Shown here in pieces: positions 22,331-34,000 of a stretch of 64,000 bases of DNA (within the stretch, counting starts at the first letter, position 1; each line of letters opens with the position of its first letter). Source of the DNA: Cannabis sativa (Eukaryota; Streptophyta; Magnoliopsida; Rosales; Cannabaceae); contig NC_083602.1 of NCBI RefSeq assembly GCF_029168945.1, positions 91,026,027 to 91,090,026 of the forward strand, written 5' to 3'. The position numbers and the translations under genes were made by a program. The notes below the pieces were generated by a model, which ran no database searches, was not told where the DNA came from, and saw nothing but the letters and a program-made list of their open reading frames with translations.

Positions 22331-22784
22331 TTCGGCCGTCTTACAATAGAATTTCAAAATCTCGTGGAGTGATTTTTGTTTTGCTTTACAAGCAATCTTC
22401 TTGACGTTCGGCATTTTGTTCTCTTCTTTTTCAGTTGAACACTACACAACCACAACAAAATTCCCCTTTTCTTCTCTTTTTTTTAAATACGTCAAAATGC
22501 CACACCAATAATCTAGCAACACCTCAATTGATCCAAAAAAACACAACAATAATTCCAATGATAATTCAATCTGCCCGAAACTACTAATCTTCCTAAATCA
22601 CACCAAATATTCACAATCACACCAAAAATTCCAACACTTCACCAATGATTCGACTAACAATCAAATTCCTTCCAAGCCACCCTAAGCAAACAATTTTATA
22701 CCACTACACCAAACAATTTTTATTATGTTTTCTTCTTATTTAAAATTCTATCTATATATTAATATTTTTTTTTTCTCACAATTT

Positions 22785-22845
22785 CGGAACCTTGAGCGTT
22801 TGGAGGCCGAGGCGCTAGCCTGCCTACCCTCAGGGCCGGCCCTGA
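22785..22845. mobile_element. hAT-like transposon end fragment
   Basis: A 60-base GC-rich island (GCGTTTGGAGGCCGAGGCGC then CTACCCTCAGGGCCGGCCCTG) in AT/AC-rich DNA. CAGGGCCGGCCCTG resembles the terminal inverted repeat of plant hAT elements. Only one end is recognisable, and the other boundary could not be placed. Confidence 0.35.
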
Positions 22846-23129
22846 ACACACCAATTGACCACGACACCCTTCAATCACACCAAAATCTCATCCAAAAATT
22901 TCCAAAGTTACTCCAATAATTCATACCTCTACCAACAATTCTAAAATATCAGCATTGCCCAAATTAATTTACCCCCAAAAATTCAACTAATTGGCATCTA
23001 TTTCAAGGTTAGCCCTGGTCGACTGACAGTGAATACAATTTGGGTGTTGAATCTATTTGAACATGTTGAATTAGTGAAGTTGCACATTTGGGTTTCAAGT
23101 GACAGTGACAGTGAATACAGTACGTAATC

Positions 23130-23275
23130 TTTCTTGGGCCATGCAGCCCAGTATGAGAAGCCCAATAAGAGAAGCCCAATAACAAACCCAACTGTGTTTC
23201 ATTTTCATCCTTTGCAAACACTCATACGACTTCTTCTTCTTCTTCTTTCTCTATCGGCGACTAAACCCTAGAAAT
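23130..23275 (+). promoter_or_regulatory. Promoter and 5' leader elements of the CysRS gene
   Basis: TGGGCC (23135-23140), AGCCCA and two AGAAGCCCAATAA copies (23155-23185) are site II / TCP-type elements common in housekeeping promoters, and AAACCCTAG (23263-23271) is a telo-box often found with them. A CT-rich leader follows. An untranslated exon probably ends at CAACAG|GTACGC (23396/23397), giving a long 5' UTR intron to about 24953. Confidence 0.5.
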
Positions 23276-24983
23276 ATCATCAACCTCCTTCACTAACTGA
23301 TCGCTGATCGGAGATCGGAGATCGGAGAGGAAGAATTCCGTTTCTCTTATTGGCCGTAGGATTAGCAATTGCTTCACTCGCAACAGGTACGCTGTACTTA
23401 CGGATTTGAGGCTGCTAATGAGGATTAAATACACAGAGAGAGAGAGACGGTGGAGACTTTGTTTGATTGTTTGAGTTTTCTTTAAATGATTCTCTTTGTT
23501 CTGTTGCATAGAGTTGTTCTACATTAGCATTTTATAGGATTATGATTTAGCTATTAATTTTCAGACGAGATTTTGTTTCTGATCTGTATGGTCCCGAGAT
23601 TTTTTCTCAAAACTTTTTCATTTGAAATGTAAGGGTTAGGGCCAAAGAAAGTTTCAGAATTTTTTTAGTTTGGTTCAGTAAAAGAATTTCTGTTTCTTTC
23701 ATGTGAATCTTTTTTGTATGGCATTTGTTCCTACATTCATTTTATTTCAGTACTGTGTTCCTAGGCAATTTGAATTGTAATTCATAGTGACAAATAAGTT
23801 ACCTGGAACAATGTTGTGTTGTTGATTGGAGAGATAATTTGTAGATGTTTCAAAATTTATTTGGATTTTTAATAGGAGAAGCGAAATAAGAAAATACTTT
23901 ATTGAATGATTACCATTGCAATTATTATTAATGACCTGTTTAGAGAAGTTTTGAACCAAAATGTACAATACTTCAATGATTAGGTACCAACTAATAACCT
24001 GTTTAGAGAAGTTGTGAACAGTTATAGTTTATTCATTTGCATCTCTTCAGCATTGTTGTTAGTATGTGACGTGTTTCTGTAAAAATTGTCACAAAAAATT
24101 CTGTTAGATAGGCATTTATGATGTAGGTAAGGGATAAGATACACCATCTTTATTGAACCATTAAAAAGAGTTTAAGAATTGGCCTGCCCATCAACGTGAG
24201 TGGGGTAGTACACAGCTGCAGACATGGCAAAATGTTTATATATTTTTCTCCTTTCTTAACTTTGTTTTTGAAGTTTGGCTTTGGTATTGATGTTATTGGC
24301 TACGAGTTATCTTTGCGGTGCGTTGGGCATTTGAATTTTATCATGAATAGTTTTTGTTGGCACAACAAAATCTGCAACCACACCACTTTAACATGTTAGA
24401 GACATGCGTTGACATCTTCCATCTTATGAGCATGAAAATCTGATGTTACAGATTTTGTTTGAGTCTTTGCTGGCTTCTTGGTGTAGGTTTCATTGCTTTT
24501 TCTGTAGACATTAATGCTGAGACAACAATTCTTGCTGCTTTTTCTCACCATTCTGTTTTTACCCGTAGGGTTTTTCTCCTTAAGATTAGTTGTAGCTCAT
24601 AGTCTATCCTTTCAAGTGTATCTCTGATACATGTGTTGTGTTTTTATAGCAATGTTGATCATGGACTACTACTGCCTATGCACTTTCGGTTTATTATAAC
24701 TTACAAGTATACATGGTTGGAAGTGTTTCCACTTTGTGTTATGACCTCTGTACTACATGATTCGTATAATAATATCAATGATGGGTAGTTCTAACCTTTT
24801 AATGGAAAGAAGCTTAAATGTAGTATTGTATCATTTTTCTTTTCTGACTACTCTAGAATTGTGTCTGATTGAGTCAAAATATATATGTATTTTTTCATTG
24901 ATAACCATTTGCGTGCAACTAACAGTGAAGCTTGTGGTTTTTTGGGAATTAGGATTGGGGCTTTTTGAATTTCTGGTCCAAGA

Positions 24984-27973
24984 ATGGCAAAGGAGGAGTT
25001 AAGGGTTTACAATTCCATGACTCAGCAGAAGGAGATCTTCAAGCCTAAGGTTTCGGGAAAGGTTGGGATGTATGTCTGTGGAGTTACTGCCTACGATCTT
25101 AGCCATCTCGGCCATGCCCGAGCTGCCATTAATTTTGATGTCCTCTACAGGTCTCATATATGTAAATATTTTGTTTATTATATTGTGAACTATTTATTTA
25201 TATGTATAAATTGATTGATTTGAATATGTGATGTTATTTATATAATATAATTTTACTATAATTATTGTCACTAGTTGAAATTTATAAAAATGAAAACTTT
25301 ATTGGTAGAAACTTACCATCTTTTACTTTATTTGTCATTGCAGATATTTACAGCACTTGGGTTATGAAGTCACATATGTCCGAAATTTCACTGATGTTGA
25401 CGACAAGGTGAAAATTTCTGATTTGTTTGTAGCTTTATGATATTTCTCATGCTTGGTGTTTTTGTTTGAGCTTGTTCATTCTTTTCCCTCGTTCCTGTTC
25501 CTCATAATAGTTAGTATGTCAAGATATAATTTGACTGAATTCTTAAAGTTGTGAATATGCTGTTTCAATTGGATTGGAAATTGGCAAACCATCTTATCAT
25601 AATGTCCATGCTTGTGATATCTAAATCTTCTTTCCTTTGTTTCCTGAAATTTCACTCTTCATGTACATGCACTTTCCCCACTTGCTTTTCTAAACCCTGA
25701 ATTATGAGATCTTCAAATTTTGATGTCTAAGATTGGAATTTATGCAGATTATTCGTCGGGCAAATGAGATTGGGGAAGATCCACTAAGTTTAAGTAATCG
25801 GTTCTGCCAAGAGTACCTTTCTGACATGGATGCTCTTCAGTGTCTCCTTCCTACCCATCAGCCACGTGTATCTGATCATTTGGAAGAAATAAAGGATATG
25901 ATATCTCTGGTAACTATTTTCCCGATCATATTTTTGATAACTTAAAGACCCCAACTGCTAAAGGATTTCAATATTAATTAGTGGTGCATTCTTCCTAAGA
26001 TCTTATTTATGGGATTGTATTTTAATATAATATTTTTTTCATCCTACTTTGCAGATCATCAAGAATGACTATGCATATGCAGTTGATGGAGATGTATTCT
26101 TTGCTGTTGAAAAACTCCCAAATTATGGTCAATTGTCTGGACAAAAGTTGGAAAATAATAGAGCTGGGGAGCGAGTGGCTGTCGATTCAAGAAAGCGAAA
26201 TCCAGCTGACTTTGCACTGTGGAAGGTCTAAAAGACTATACAACTTTCCATGTTTCTAATATTGGATATATATTTTTATTTGATGTTTTATGGTTTTTGC
26301 AGGCTGCAAAGCCTGGTGAGCCTAGTTGGGACAGCCCTTGGGGTCTTGGAAGACCTGGGTGGCATATTGAATGCAGTGCTATGAGTGCAAAATATTTAAC
26401 ATTCAAGTTTGATATTCATGGTGGTGGAATTGACTTGATCTTTCCACATCATGAAAATGAGGTTGCCCAGAGTTGTGCTGCATGCCAAGAGAGCAATGTG
26501 AGTTACTGGATGCATAATGGACATGTTACGAACAACAATGAGAAAATGTCGAAGTCCTTGGGTAACTTCTTCACTATTCGTGAGGTAAATTTTTAGTCTT
26601 TTGGGTGTTTTTGAAGCTTTAATATAATATCAGATACCATCATTTAAGCATGTGTCATTTTATTTTGTAGATTATTGGAAGGTACCATCCATTGTCGTTG
26701 AGACACTTTGTGTTAAGTGCACATTACCGTTCTCCTCTCAATTACACTTTCTCCCAGCTGGAGAGTTCTTCAGATGCTGTTTATTACATTTATCAGGTTT
26801 GAAGCTTTCTAAGAAACTTGAACAATGTTTAATTGAGATTGTTACCTAATTGGAATCTGTGTTAAGTTACTGCAAGCTGAGATTTCTCTTTTTCTTGCAT
26901 TGATACTTTTGTTTGAGCTTCTTTATCTTGGCTTAATTATTACTTTTAGTTGATTTTGTTTTTTTAATTGAAATCCAAGTAATTGCATCAACTTAGTTTA
27001 AATGACTGGTATTTATTGGGTTTCCCCTAAGAATTTTCATTTTCGAAGAAGTCCTTTAGAACATTGTTTAATTGGGAATCCAATCTGAGGAGCTGTTACA
27101 GAACTATTTCACATTCAATATGATCAGATCTTTTGATTGCTAGACTTTGCAAGACTGTGAGGATTCATTATCGATGTTTCAAGAAGGGATCTTGAAAGAA
27201 GGAGCAGATCAAAGTGGCAAAACCATTCAACTCGATCCTGCTGACGCTCAAGAATGCATTCGTAAGCTACGCAGTGAATTCGAGACTAAAATGAATGATG
27301 ACTTGAACACTGCGCACATATTGACTGGTGCGTTTCAAGATGCCTTGAAATTGATAAACAGTTCCATCAACGCAGTTAAGGTAAGAGTTTCAAACAAATG
27401 AACAATCTCTCTGTCTCTCTGTCTCTCTGTGTGTTGAGGTGTTAGGTTAACCGATACTTTTGATACTCTAACAGAAGAAGCAACCGAAGAAACAAAAACA
27501 GCAGAAGCAGAAGCAGCAGGATCAAGCGGATCAAGAAGAACAACAGAAGCAGCAACAGTTGTTAATGAATCAATCTCTTGTTGAAGTGAAGCAAGAAATT
27601 ATATCATTTCTAAGTATTCTGGGTTTACTATCCTCACATTCATACACTGAGGTAATATGAGTTATGGCTTGTTCTTATCAATTCAAGGTAGTAAAAAAAA
27701 TATATTATATCGAATATTGACCAATATTTCCCTCTACAGGTACTACAGCAGTTCAAAGATAAGGCTTTGAAGCGAGCTGATTTAGTTGAAAGCGATGTGA
27801 CCAACTTGATTGAAGCGCGAGCAGAAGCTAGAAAAAACAAGGAGTTCGCAAAGAGTGATCAGATCAGAGCCGATTTAAGTGCGAAGGGAATTGCGCTCAT
27901 GGATCTAGGTAAGGAAACAATTTGGAGACCGTGTGTCCCGGTAGAACAGCAACAACAGTCAGTTAAAACATGA
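24984..27973 (+). CDS. Cysteine--tRNA ligase (class I)
   Basis: Charges tRNA-Cys with cysteine. CDS join(24984..25150,25344..25407,25748..25909,26055..26225,26303..26584,26671..26796,27144..27380,27475..27651,27740..27973), 539 residues; every junction fits GT-AG and keeps frame. Signature HIGH motif is HLGH (41-44) after CGVTAYD, and KMSKS is at 269-273. Predicted zinc ligands are C32, C212, H237 and E241, spaced as in bacterial Cys[25 protein letters not shown] and WMHNGHV are diagnostic. The C-terminal helical domain carries a K/Q-rich insertion starting at residue 404 ([15 protein letters not shown]), encoded at the start of exon 8. There is no obvious transit peptide ([10 protein letters not shown]), so it is probably the cytosolic enzyme. 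A long 5' UTR intron is likely. 23397-24950 holds no other coding feature. Confidence 0.95.
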
Positions 27974-29238
27974 AAGTTCTTTCTTTAATCCATTAGCTTG
28001 GATTTAAATGGTGCATTTTGCATATCAAAGTGCAAAAAGTAAAAAAACTGTATAATTGCTTAGCATTACATTATTGATGCTGTAACACTTGAGGCTTTTT
28101 CACTTGTTATGTAAACCCCATTATAAGTTATCATTGTTTTTTTTTCAATCAACTAAATCTCATAGTTTTGTTTAATACACTTTTTTTTTAGTTGAATACC
28201 CAACAACACTACTTGAATGGGGATATTTGTAACCTTCTCACATTAATTTTATACAAAGGTTTTTGTTTCTTATATATTATTTTCCCTTGAATGTAAAAAG
28301 AATCAATTTTCTCTGTTTGATTTCAGTTTAAGAAATTGAATTTTCCACCATTTTGATAGGACTATTTCTTACAAAAATTGGAAGAAATGTCAAATGTTAT
28401 TCAATGACACTAATGAAATATTATTACAGAGAATCAATGGTTTAATAAAGTCAACAATGACTTAGACAAGGTTTGACTATTGTTCATCTATCTATGTTCC
28501 CAGGTCAACACTCTAAAGAAAGACCTTAATTTATGGAAATGTAGACTTGCTTTTCAATGTCATTCAAGTCTAATAGATATTTTCATAAAGAGGATGAACT
28601 ATGATTATTAATTGTTGCACTAACAAAAGTGTATGGTAGAGATTTCTCTATTTTTAATACTTAAAAAAAAAACAAAACAAATATAATTATGTATAGTATA
28701 ATTATAGCTGGATTGAAAATAAAATTTAAACATTTAATTACACGTGTTAATATTTTTTTTATAAATGTGTAATTAATTATTTTAAATTTTATTTTAATAT
28801 TATAAATTATTCAAAAAGTTATTTTTTATTTTATATAAGGATACAATTAATTATTTTAAATTTTATATTTAATATTATAAATTATTCAAAAAGATATTGA
28901 AAATTGGTAGAACACTTATAATGTAGATTTTCATATAGAAAAAATTAAGTTATAATTTATCCAAATATCAAAAATATAAATATTTCAATTTATTGATTAA
29001 GACAAAAGTGACATTCCTACTATAATTGTTCCCACTATACATCTATAGCAAATAAATTTAAATTTAAATCTAATTTAATAAATGAATATTATAAATATTT
29101 TTTGAAAATTAAATAGAAATTTTTATGAATAGGTAAATTAAACACAATCCATTACATGCATAAATTGCTCATGAGCAAAATCAACAAAGATAATCAAGCA
29201 TTTATGGTCACAAAAACATTATTCAAATAACTAAAAAT
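27974..29238. other. Intergenic region between CysRS and LECRK-A
   Basis: The first 200 bases are the CysRS 3' UTR. The rest is strongly AT-rich. A 50-bp segment starting AATTAATTATTTTAAATTTT is directly repeated at 28771-28820 and 28845-28894. Nothing else recognisable. Confidence 0.5.
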
Positions 29239-30831
29239 CTAAACATAAAGTGAACTAATAAAGGAATATGGATCTGGTGGGATTGAAACATCAACAGTTC
29301 CTTCAAGCATTTGTGTAACTTTTTTCATAGTTGGTCTAAATGAAGGATCTTCTTGAATACACCAAATAGCAACCATAACACATTTCTCAACTTTTCTCAT
29401 GTCACTCAAAGCCTCATCATCATTTCCCAACAGCAAACTCAATTGACCATCTCTATAACAATCATTAGCCCAATCAGCCAACACCATTTGTTCTTCTTCT
29501 TCCATCTCAGCCTCAAAATTCCTCCTACAACATATGATCTCCAACAACATAATCCCATAGCTATAAACATCAACCTTAACCGAAACAGGAGTGTTTCGAA
29601 ACCATTCGGGAGCAACATACCCTTTGGTACCTCTCAATGCAGTAGTTGTTCTAGTCTGATCTCTCTTTAGTAGCTTGGCTAGTCCAAAATCAGCTATTCT
29701 TGCATTGAAAAACTCATCAAGAAGAACATTATGAGGCTTTATATCACAATGTATGATTTGGTTTTTGCACTCTTCATGTAAATAAAATAGCCCTCTTGCA
29801 ATGCCTAAAGCAATTTCCTTTCTTTGATACCAACTTGGCTTAGAAGAAGATTTGAATAGGAAGTTAGCTAATGAACCATTGCTCATGAATTCATAGACAA
29901 GTAATCTATTTTCTTCTTCATTGCAGAACCCAATTAGTTGAACCAAATTCTTATGATTAGTTCTACTAATTGCATTAACTTCTGCCTTAAATTCTTCTTC
30001 TCCTTCTCTTACAACATTGTCCAACTTTTTCACTGCAACAAAAATACCATCACAAAGAACCCCTTTGAATACAACGGCGAAAGCGCCTCTTCCTAGCTCT
30101 TCATTGAATCCATTTGTGGCTTCTTCCAACTCTTCATAGGTGAAACTTTGTAAATTCATACCTTCCTTGAATTGGGTTTGTTTAGAAACTTTTGCTTTTC
30201 TATACAAGTGAAAAATAACCACTAGTGCAGGAATTAGTACAAGGATATTTATAAGGAAAAAAGGTGTACCAAAGAGTAGTGATGCAATAACAACTAGTAT
30301 TGAATCATTTCTCTTGTGGGGTTGATCTAATCTTACTTTAATAAGAGCTTTCCCACCAACACTTGAATCCAATTTTCCATTAGAAAGAGGTGTTGTCTTC
30401 TTCCAACACTCACCATTTCTAAAAATAGCCACAGCACAAAAACAATCTCCTAAACAAGCCTTCCTGCACCAATTCTCATCCACCAACCGAAAATACTCAT
30501 AATCAGACAGAGGCCAGTCTGTGTTTTCCATGGTGTTGAAGTAGAAATTTTCTTCATCCTTAGAATCTTTATCACAACTTTGAGCCTCAAAGTTTTGTTG
30601 GCAACCTTTCATCTCATCATTTTGATCTATAAAGGAGTAACCACTCGGGCACTTACAACTCGGTCTTTGCTCCTTTTCTAGGCTGCAGTAGCTGTTGAAA
30701 CCGCAAGCTCCACTTCCCGTTGGTTCCATAAGTTTAGTACAAATATTTGGAGGTATGGGAGTTGAACAATGAGTCCAAGCCTTACTCCATCCTATGGATT
30801 CTTCACCATCATTTTTCGGGTAAACATAGAG

Positions 30832-31097
30832 TGAAGAATATGCACAGAAAGAAATGCAGATTTGTTATCTCAGCTCAAAGAGAGACTGAGTGCAGGGATT
30901 TCATTTATAGCCAAATGATTACAAGGAAAAAGGTGCCAGGTGGCACAGTACATTCTAGAAAAGAGAAAAGGTAAATAACAGAATGAAAGAAGACAAATTA
31001 GCAAAACTGAAACGTGCAACAATTAGCAGCAAAGGATAAATTGGGTTTAGACAAATAACCCCTGCCTTAACTAACACCTAATTATCATGTCTTAACA
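30832..31097 (-). repeat. 3' LTR of Copia element 3
   Basis: On the element strand it begins TGTTAAGACATGATAATTAG and ends GCATATTCTTCA. The polyprotein frame reads into its first bases and ends there (GVKT then TGA). One mismatch to 35686-35951. Confidence 0.93.
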
Positions 31098-34000
31098 CCA
31101 CCCCTCAAACGTAGGGGGGAACTTGTCACCCCAAGTTTGCCAATTAAGAACTGAAACTTAGAGTGTGTGAGGCCTTTGGTGAAGCAGTCAGCAATCTGCT
31201 CTTGAGAGGGAATGTAACGAACTTCAACTTTCTTCTGCAGAACTCGATCACGAATAAAGTGTATGTCAAGCTCGATATGTTTTGTACGCGCATGATAGAC
31301 AGGATTAGAGGCCAAAGCATTGGCGCTCATGTTGTCACACCATATCACAGGAGTGGAAGGAAGCTTAAATTGAATTTCAGCAAGTAGTGACTCAATCCAT
31401 GTAATCTCTGCTGCAACTTGAGCAAGTGAGCGATATTCTGATTCTGTACTTGACCGAGCTACAACTGATTGCTTCTTAGATGACCAGGCAACAAGAGAAT
31501 CTCCAAAATAAACACAATGCCCTGCTATTGATTTTCTGTCATCGGGACAACACGCCCAGTCGGCATCACAGTATCCAGTTAAGCTTAACTTGTCACTATG
31601 TTTGATGTGGATTCCATGATGCACAGTCCCTTTCAAGTAACGAAGAACACGTTTGGCTGCACTCCAATGCATAGTTGTTGGGCATTTCAAGAACTGACTG
31701 AGTTTGTTGACAGCGAAGGCAATATCAGGCCGTGTGTGTGTGAGATATTGCAAAGCCCCTATCACACTTCTGTATTGAGTATAATCTTTGAGTTCTTCAC
31801 CATCTTGTAGTGACAGAGGCTTCCCACCTGTCATAGGAGTGGAACATGGCTTCAGATTGGTCATTTCCAACCGATGAAGTAAATCAGAGACATACTTTCC
31901 TTGTGATAGATATATGCCTGTGTCATCTCTGAAAACCTCAATACCCAAGAAGAAGTTCAAGGCTCCCAAATCTTTGAGCGCAAAAACTCTGTGAAGTTTA
32001 TCAATGAAGTTGTTCAACTCTTGATTATTGTTCCCTGTCACAACAATGTCGTCAACATAAATTAGCACCATGATGACAAATTGAGATGTTTTGAGCAGAA
32101 ACAGAGATGTATCAGCTCGAGAGTTTTCAAAGTTCCATTTGAGCAAGGTTTGCTTCAGTTGATCATACCAAGCCCGAGGGGCTTGTTTTAGGCCATAGAG
32201 TGATTTCTGAAGCTTGCAGACGTGATCTGGTTTATCTTTATCCACAAATCCTTGCGGTTGTTCCATGTACACATCCTCCTCTAACTCTCCATTCAAAAAC
32301 GCATTGTTGATGTCCAACTGTCTCACATCCCAACCTTTTGTGACAGCTATAGTGAGAACTATCCTGATAGTTGCAGCTTTAATCACGGGACTAAAGGTTT
32401 CCCCAAAGTCAATTCCAGGTCTTTGGTGAAAACCTTTAGCAACAAGGCGAGCCTTAAGTCTTTGAAAGGAACCATCACCATTGAATTTGGGTTTATACAC
32501 CCACTTGTTGCCAATTATATTCATGCCATCCCTCCGTGGAACAAGGATCCATGTTTTGTTCTTAATAAGAGCAAAAAATTCATCTGTCATGGCCTTGTTC
32601 CAGCCACTGTGAGCAAGAGCTTCAAGGATTGTTCTTGGTTCTATGATGTTGTAGTCCCATTTAGCCTGAGCAGTGAAGACTTTAGGTTTAAAGATGCCTG
32701 ACTTGGATCGAGTAAGCATTGGATGAGAAGATTGAGCTGCCTGTTGAGGTTGAGAAACTTGTTCTGTTGTTGAGACAGTCTCAGGTTCTGCAGAATCAAA
32801 ACTGACAGGACCAGTATGCACTAAACCCAGGTCAATAAAGAGATTGTTAGAGATATCTACCTGATCAGTTGATGATGGACTTGGTGACATTGATGGTGTT
32901 GATTCTGCAGGAGTAGCAGCCTGCTGGTGTGCATCAGCTGGAGTCTCAGAGTGAGTATGTGTTTGACTCGAAGGACTTGTGTGAGGACTTTGGGATGTGG
33001 ATGGCTGATTTGTGTTTGGAAGTGAAGAATTTTGCTGCTGAGTTGGAAGACAGAACCACATAGCTGGAGATTGAAGACTTATGTCAGACTCACGTTCATA
33101 ATTGTTTAAAAAACCATTTTTGAAGGGGAACTCTTTCTCATTAAATATCACATGCCTTGAAATATATAATCGACCTGTTGTACTCAAACATTTGTAGCCT
33201 TTGTGACTTTCACTAAATCCTAAATTGACACATTTAGTAGAGTGAAACTGAAATTTGTTGGTTTGATATGGCCTTAGACAAGGGTAGCATGCTGACCCAA
33301 AAATCTTTAACTGACTGTAATCAGGTTTTTTACCGAATAAGGTTTCATGTGGTGATTTCCCATTGAGAATAGGTGTAGGTAGCCTATTTATAAGAAAGAC
33401 TGAGGTTTGGAAAGCATCACACCAGAATTTGTAAGGCATGTGCGATTGAGCAAGGAGAGTCAACCCCATCTCAACGATATGTCTGTGCTTTCTCTCCGCA
33501 CGTCCATTTTGTTCAGACGTGTGTGGGCAGGAGTGTTGAAAAATTATTCCATGCTCAATAACTAAGTTGCTAAATGACTGGTATTCACCTCCCCAGTCAG
33601 TTTGCAGCTTCTTAATTTTTCGACCAAATTGGTTTTCAACTAGGTTCTTGAATTGAATGAAAGCATTCAGGGCATCAGACTTGGCTTTAAGTGGATAAAG
33701 CCAAGTGTGTCGACTGAAATCGTCAACAAAATGAATGTAATAACGCAAGTTAGTGTTAGACATTATGGGGGCTGGACCCCATAAGTCTGTGTGAATAACA
33801 TCTAACACATTAGCAGCCTTACTGTGTGAATTTGGAAATGGTAGTGCATGTGATTTCCCATATTGACAAGCTTCACAAAACATTAAATTCTCATTAATTG
33901 GCAGCTTTACATTAACTTGACTTAAGACTTGATTCAATATTCTAGATGAGGGGTGTCCTAAGCGCCTATGCCAGAGGTCTTTTTGAGAGATACTCTCTTG

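Noticed and set aside
24757..25002. 81-codon + frame overlapping the CysRS start
   Set aside because: Lies in the 5' UTR intron region; low-complexity hydrophobic translation.
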